Part shown: piece after piece, positions 5,593 through 9,386 of the stretch
How positions within the stretch are numbered: the first letter of the stretch is position 1
Layout: every line of letters starts with the position of its first letter
Made by a program: the position numbers and the translations under genes
The notes under the pieces: generated by a model
Databases searched by the model: none
What the model was told of the DNA's origin: nothing
Seen by the model: only the letters and a program-made list of their open reading frames with translations
NCBI GenBank assembly: GCA_021817755.1
Contig: JAKAGC010000101.1
Span: 1-9,386, forward strand
Direction: 5' to 3'
Source of the DNA: Acidobacteriota bacterium
GTDB taxonomy: Bacteria > Acidobacteriota > Aminicenantia > UBA2199
Length of the DNA stretch: 9,386 bases

Positions 5593-6370
5593 TGACTACC
5601 CCATACCGTCTTTCTTCCAGCGGATTTATAGCGTCTGGATGCGCCATATACGTGTTTATTTTTCAGAATTTTTTAGTAACGCTGTTCCTCCTTTTTTCGA
5701 ACCCATTATCACACTCGGTGGGCTTGGAATAGGTTTGGGTATGGTTATCCCTAAAATGGGAAACATGAGTTACTGGCTCTTTCTGGCAAGCGGATTATTG
5801 GTAACCAATGCCATGTTTATGGCCGCTTATGAATGCTCGTTCGGTACATTTATCCGCCTCGAATTCAGGAAAATCTACGATGGAATGCTTGGAGCACCGC
5901 TCTCTCCCAATGATATCATTATCGGAGAAATACTTTTTACCGGAACTAAAGGACTTTTCTTCTCCTTTGCTTTTCTTGTTGTGGCATGGATAACAGGAAT
6001 CATAAGGAATCCTTTAAGCATTATGACTATTTTTATCGGTTTTCTTACCGGAATAATGTTCGCTGCTTTATCTATGTTTATAACATCCTTTATCAATAAT
6101 ATCACTCATTTCAATTTCTATTTCACGGGATTATTAAACCCCATGTTCTTTCTTTCGGGTGTTTTATTCCCTGTTGAAAATTTACCGAAGGTGTTGATAT
6201 GGATTGCCGAATGTATGCCTATGACTCATGCAGTTAGATTATCCCGGGCATTTTGTATCCCGGGTGGAATAAAACCGCATCTGTTAATCGATCTCATTTA
6301 CTGTCTTCTATTCACTTTCTTTTTCGGATGGATTTCTATCAAGCGAATTAAAAAGAGATTAATCATATAA
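5579..6370 (+). CDS. ABC-2 type permease, NodJ/DrrB family
   Basis: The 263-residue inner-membrane protein has six hydrophobic segments, as ABC-2 permeases do, and normal length for NodJ. The charged N-terminus with W-.RH.RV is followed by segments near 41-58 and 64-82, then a cytoplasmic FRKIYDGMLGAPLSPNDII loop that resembles the family's coupling region. Three central segments follow, then LSGVLFPVENLP and PMTHAVRLSRAFC near 196-227, which is the 'LSG.FFP...LP...PL.H.V...R' ABC-2 signature. The last segment ends in a basic KRIKKRL tail. AAGGAG (5568-5573) lies 5 bases before the ATG and inside the ATPase gene, so the two products should be made in step. It should form a dimer joined to two copies of the ATPase. 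Substrate unknown. Confidence 0.92.
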   Translation: MSYNDDYPIPSFFQRIYSVWMRHIRVYFSEFFSNAVPPFFEPIITLGGLGIGLGMVIPKMGNMSYWLFLASGLLVTNAMFMAAYECSFGTFIRLEFRKIYDGMLGAPLSPNDIIIGEILFTGTKGLFFSFAFLVVAWITGIIRNPLSIMTIFIGFLTGIMFAALSMFITSFINNITHFNFYFTGLLNPMFFLSGVLFPVENLPKVLIWIAECMPMTHAVRLSRAFCIPGGIKPHLLIDLIYCLLFTFFFGWISIKRIKKRLII

Positions 6371-6415
6371 TAAATATAGCATTTTATTTGAAGAGCTTTT
6401 GCTCGGTGAGGGAAA

Positions 6416-7111
6416 ATGCGTGTTTGGGATATTAATCCGGGTTACTTGAACCGTCAGAGCCTTCTCGGGGAGCACAGGGAAATTCACGCGTTGTTTTCGG
6501 TGCTGTGGAATCACAAAAAAGGATATTCCCGGCACCCGGAAACACTTCGTTGGGTAGGGAAATTATCGGCATTGGAATATCGACATAACCTCCTGGTGGC
6601 GGAAATGCATCTGCGAGGATACGGGCATCATTCACCTATGACGGGAAGCAATGACGATCCGTTTCAACATCAATATGTCGATTCTCCTTTCCGTCAATTT
6701 GAAATCTTGAAACAAAAATATGAGGAGCGCGAGAAAGGGAGAATTCCGATGCCTATGAATGCACAACAATTATGGGCTCAGCATAAATACTCCGTTCTGG
6801 CCAGGGACCCTGAATATTATAAAGCGATGGGGCCGAAAGTTTCAGGGAATAAAGATGATCTCTTTTTTGAAACTCTATGCCTGGAATTAGTCGAGCTTCT
6901 CCAAATCCCACCAAAATCGGGACGTTTATTGAACGCTATTCAACACATGTGGGGGTATGTCGATCAATATGAAGCGTTACCACAGAATGCGGAAGAACCC
7001 CGCATTTTACTTGAAGCAATCCGTCGCCTTTCCTTTCAACACAATGTGATTTATCTGATTCAATCAACTGCGTTGAGCGACCTTAAAGAAGGGCTGCGCC
7101 CCCTTCTGTAG
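6416..7111 (+). CDS. Pyrimidine-dimer glycosylase-like domain fused to a YbgA/DUF1722 domain
   Basis: The 231-residue protein has two parts. Residues 1-75 match the Pyr_excise/T4 endonuclease V-like group (MRVWDINPGYLNRQ, LLGEHREIHA, GYSRHPETLRWVGKL, RH..LV.EM..RGY.HHSP). These enzymes cut the glycosidic bond at UV-induced pyrimidine dimers and nick the abasic site. By alignment with T4, Glu22 is the counterpart of catalytic Glu23 and Arg21 of Arg22. Residues 118-222 match DUF1722/YbgA (W120, AQHKYSVLAR, then L.NA.QH.WGY at 172-181). DUF1722 has no settled function, though it is often tied to photolyase-type light-damage genes. Here Met1, not Thr2, falls at the nucleophile position, and Arg2 would block Met removal, so the amine of Met1 may act. 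Start supported by GAGGG just upstream; the 45-base gap after the permease has no clear promoter. Confidence 0.82.
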   Translation: MRVWDINPGYLNRQSLLGEHREIHALFSVLWNHKKGYSRHPETLRWVGKLSALEYRHNLLVAEMHLRGYGHHSPMTGSNDDPFQHQYVDSPFRQFEILKQKYEEREKGRIPMPMNAQQLWAQHKYSVLARDPEYYKAMGPKVSGNKDDLFFETLCLELVELLQIPPKSGRLLNAIQHMWGYVDQYEALPQNAEEPRILLEAIRRLSFQHNVIYLIQSTALSDLKEGLRPLL

Positions 7112-7135
7112 TTGTTTTAAAACCTACAAAAGGGG
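7100..7135. terminator. Inverted repeat between convergent genes, possible weak terminator
   Basis: CCCCTTCTGTAG (7100-7111) and CTACAAAAGGGG (7124-7135) form a 12-bp stem with one off-pair, a G-U wobble in minus-strand RNA. The loop, 7112-7123, contains a palindromic GTTTTAAAAC. The stop of the upstream gene lies in the left arm. No T run follows on either strand, so it is not a standard intrinsic terminator. Confidence 0.4.
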
Positions 7136-7146
7136 ACGCATTGCCA

Positions 7147-9386
7147 TCAAATCGATGGTGGTAATAGTATGGCGTTAAATAACAGTTTGAATCCTGACCG
7201 GGTGGATGCCCTAAATTGCGGCCCGAATCCAAATAAAACAAGCTGTCCTTTATTTTTCTTCAACCAGACCATAACCGGTTGATTCTTTAAAGTCTCTTCT
7301 TTTTCACAATAACCGCTTAACAGGATATTCTTTTCAGGGAATAAACCAATTACCCGGCGATCGGTGTCAAATTCAGGAATAGTGGTATTAAATACGACAT
7401 TTCCTCTAAAAAACACACCGATTTCTTTTTGCATTCCCCAGGTTAAGGGGTGGTTTTCCATTAATGAAATCCGAAGGAGTGAACCTGGACAGAAAAGTCC
7501 ATCTTTTCTCAAGAAGGGAGCAATATTGGCAACAGGAAATTGGAACACTTCTTTGGGTTGTTTGGGCTCGGATAATTCTTGCGTTCCCATAAATAATGCT
7601 GTGGAACCGCCCCAGGATATAATAATTCCTCCCTTATTCATAAATAACATTAACCTGTTCATACCTTCTTTCCCAATTTTTTTTGAAAATTCGGGGGGGT
7701 AAGAGGGAATATAATCATCGGGGTCTTTCACTTCGGAACCACCTCCGGCTAATGCCTGTTTTCTTTTATCAGGGAAAATTACGACATCAAAGTTTGCTTG
7801 AAAGTCGGTTGTATCGAATTCACCAGGGTGGAGTACTTTAAAAGGAATACCATAGGTATCCATGATATAACGTGTCCAACCGGCATCCATATCGTGTTCA
7901 TATGTTTCTACCAATGCAATACGCGGCAGTTTCACGATTACTGCTTCCACGTTGGCTTGTTTATCGATGACGTGGGGTGTTACGGTTAATTCGGATAAAA
8001 TCGATTTCATCGGGGCTGTTTTTCCATTGGAATAGATAATAAAACTACCTGCGGGGAAATCTTCTCCGTCTATAGAAACGGGTTTTTGTACGCGATAAAC
8101 CGCTAATCCATCTGTTAATGCTTTAAAAACGGCTTTATAATTTTCATTATTATTTGCAGTAAAAACGGCTCCAAAAAGCGAATTGGGAATTTCTTCAGTT
8201 ATCGAATATGATTTTTCGATTTTTTCCAGCATTGTATCGAAACCTGTGGGAAGAATATCCAAACGATCGATTTCTACGGATTTCAATCCCCTGTGCAAAG
8301 GAAGCGACCAACTGGTAATATCGTATGGTTTGATTACTTCGCCTCCGGGAGTATAATGACGAACGGGGTATTCCTGGGCTTCCATTACTTCCTTGATAAA
8401 TGCTCGGAAAGGCTGTGAAAGAGGAATAACAATATCACCTTTGGCATATATGGTATCTGCGATCATTACATCTTTCGTCAGAGAAAAAACATATACGCCG
8501 TGTTCTTTCATGAGATTGACCAATCCGACCAATTCGCTGAGATCATGTTGTTTTATAGGTAGGATATAATAGTAAGGGGGAATGGTTTTTCCATTATTTA
8601 CTTCTTTCCGGCAAATATCGTTCCTGAATTTCAATATATCCTCTTTATTGGCTGAGGCGGTTTTGAGTATCGACATTGTGGATACGACTTCATATTGAAC
8701 GATATCCGATAAATGCCACCAACCACCGGGCCAGGGAAGAGGCATATTAATGCTCTTTTTGTATTCCGAAAGCCCTTTGCCTTCTACCGATAGTTCGGTG
8801 GGTTCAATGTAAATGGGAGTAGCACCTTTAACGCTGGCTGCTTCGGTTAAAAACGCAATTACATTTTTCCACAGGCAAGTTTCGGTGGAACTGATCCAGT
8901 AATTATCGAATAGAAAATGCTGCGATACACCGGCTAAACCTTCTTTGGTCATGTCTTTCATCAAATTGGAACCGAAGATACCGATCCAGTTCCATAAACC
9001 TGCATCGATATTCTCGGCAATGGGATCATGAACGGGAGGGACAAAATACCGTGTGCCTGTAAAACCCATCTGGTGTTTTTCGACCATTACCTGGGGAAAC
9101 CAATCCAGGTTGTATATTGCAGCAATGGCCTTATTATCATCCTGGGTTAAGGTGACAAAATCCCGGTTATTGTCATGCCCGACGTATTTATGATAAACAC
9201 CGGGTAAATCCGAACCTTCGTACCGTGTCCCTTTGTATTTCCGGTAGTTTTCTACCACCATATCATATCCATCGGGGTTGTGATTCGGTACGATCATATA
9301 AACGGTATTATTCAGCCATTCCAGTTTCACAGGGTCTGTGGTTGTCGCGAGATCGAATGTAATAAGAGGAATAGCCGTAGACGGGG
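7147..9386 (-). CDS. M14-family zinc carboxypeptidase with GATase1-like C-terminal region, N-terminus outside window
   Basis: The gene is open to the right edge, so its start lies beyond 9386 and the visible 745 residues are its C-terminal part. A GTG at 9328-9330 was rejected as start because the frame continues upstream with family-like sequence. Early on, VPNHNPDGYD and HDNNRDF are the M14 'NPDG' and 'NRD' motifs. VEKHQMG supplies the third zinc-ligand histidine, and FLTEAAS the expected catalytic glutamate. The first zinc motif (HxxE) must be off the window. The last 250 or so residues contain VVIFPD...ALAGGG and GGIIISWGGSTALFMG patterns, as in the GATase1-like domain that follows the peptidase in this large Acidobacteria/Bacteroidota-type subfamily. 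Such proteins are usually secreted and trim peptides, but a signal peptide cannot be seen here. The gene points at the repair-type gene, with a 35-base gap between stops. Confidence 0.88.
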   Translation of the reverse strand, partial: PSTAIPLITFDLATTTDPVKLEWLNNTVYMIVPNHNPDGYDMVVENYRKYKGTRYEGSDLPGVYHKYVGHDNNRDFVTLTQDDNKAIAAIYNLDWFPQVMVEKHQMGFTGTRYFVPPVHDPIAENIDAGLWNWIGIFGSNLMKDMTKEGLAGVSQHFLFDNYWISSTETCLWKNVIAFLTEAASVKGATPIYIEPTELSVEGKGLSEYKKSINMPLPWPGGWWHLSDIVQYEVVSTMSILKTASANKEDILKFRNDICRKEVNNGKTIPPYYYILPIKQHDLSELVGLVNLMKEHGVYVFSLTKDVMIADTIYAKGDIVIPLSQPFRAFIKEVMEAQEYPVRHYTPGGEVIKPYDITSWSLPLHRGLKSVEIDRLDILPTGFDTMLEKIEKSYSITEEIPNSLFGAVFTANNNENYKAVFKALTDGLAVYRVQKPVSIDGEDFPAGSFIIYSNGKTAPMKSILSELTVTPHVIDKQANVEAVIVKLPRIALVETYEHDMDAGWTRYIMDTYGIPFKVLHPGEFDTTDFQANFDVVIFPDKRKQALAGGGSEVKDPDDYIPSYPPEFSKKIGKEGMNRLMLFMNKGGIIISWGGSTALFMGTQELSEPKQPKEVFQFPVANIAPFLRKDGLFCPGSLLRISLMENHPLTWGMQKEIGVFFRGNVVFNTTIPEFDTDRRVIGLFPEKNILLSGYCEKEETLKNQPVMVWLKKNKGQLVLFGFGPQFRASTRSGFKLLFNAILLPPSI

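Noticed and set aside
4660..6370. NodIJ-like ABC pair as the exporter of the RiPP
   Set aside because: RiPP GG-leader exporters usually carry a C39 peptidase domain, which is absent, and the pair is on the other strand nearly 4 kb away.
6389..6405. GAGC-TTTT-GCTC hairpin before the repair-type gene
   Set aside because: The stem is only 4 bp and has no following T run; too weak to call.
7364..7702. Plus-strand 112-codon ORF
   Set aside because: It is opposite the M14 gene, whose reading frame is clearly coding, and shows no recognisable domain.
9328..9330. GTG as the start of the M14 gene
   Set aside because: The frame continues upstream to the window edge with family-like sequence, so the gene is only cut by the window.

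Overview
The window is AT-rich bacterial DNA. Most starts have a purine-rich Shine-Dalgarno site and the promoters look sigma70-like. The gene set fits an uncultured Gram-negative-type lineage of the Acidobacteriota/Aminicenantes or Bacteroidota kind: a Bacteroidota-style double-glycine RiPP precursor, an exported Rid protein, a large M14 peptidase with an extra C-terminal domain, and NodIJ-like ABC genes. This placement is an inference with low confidence.

Left part (1-1226). A short broken reading frame comes first. It joins an ABC-substrate-binding-like sensor segment to what looks like a scrap of an NtrC-type AAA+ domain. Three minus-strand genes follow. Read in their own direction these are a 25-codon small ORF, a 55-residue Cys/Ser/Thr-rich peptide with a lanthipeptide-type leader ending in Gly-Gly, and an exported RidA/YjgF protein. 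The small ORF and the precursor lie behind one good sigma70 promoter. A strong hairpin with T tracts on both sides separates the precursor from ridA. This small peptide unit is the most interesting thing in the window. No modification enzyme (LanB, LanC, LanM) or peptidase-containing exporter is visible here.

Middle part (1227-7111). Five plus-strand genes and one overlapping partner: a UbiA-family polyprenyl-phosphate phosphoribosyltransferase; an unrecognised protein, probably alpha-helical repeats; an orphan family-5 (peptide/oligopeptide type) solute-binding protein; an ATPase and permease pair of the NodI/NodJ (DrrA/DrrB, ABC-2) type whose genes overlap by 14 bases; and a two-domain protein joining a pyrimidine-dimer glycosylase-like N-terminus to a YbgA/DUF1722 C-terminus. 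Intergenic gaps and separate promoter candidates suggest several transcription units, with only the ABC pair clearly co-translated.

Right part (7112-9386). A convergent, minus-strand M14 zinc carboxypeptidase runs off the right edge, so its N-terminus and first zinc-binding motif lie outside the window. A 12-bp inverted repeat sits between its stop and that of the repair-type gene.

No tRNA, rRNA, CRISPR array or insertion sequence was seen. The 265 bases between the precursor and the UbiA gene (962-1226) are very AT-rich and hold the small ORF, the divergent promoter candidates and homopolymer A/T tracts. The gap 4485-4659 holds a promoter candidate and little else.
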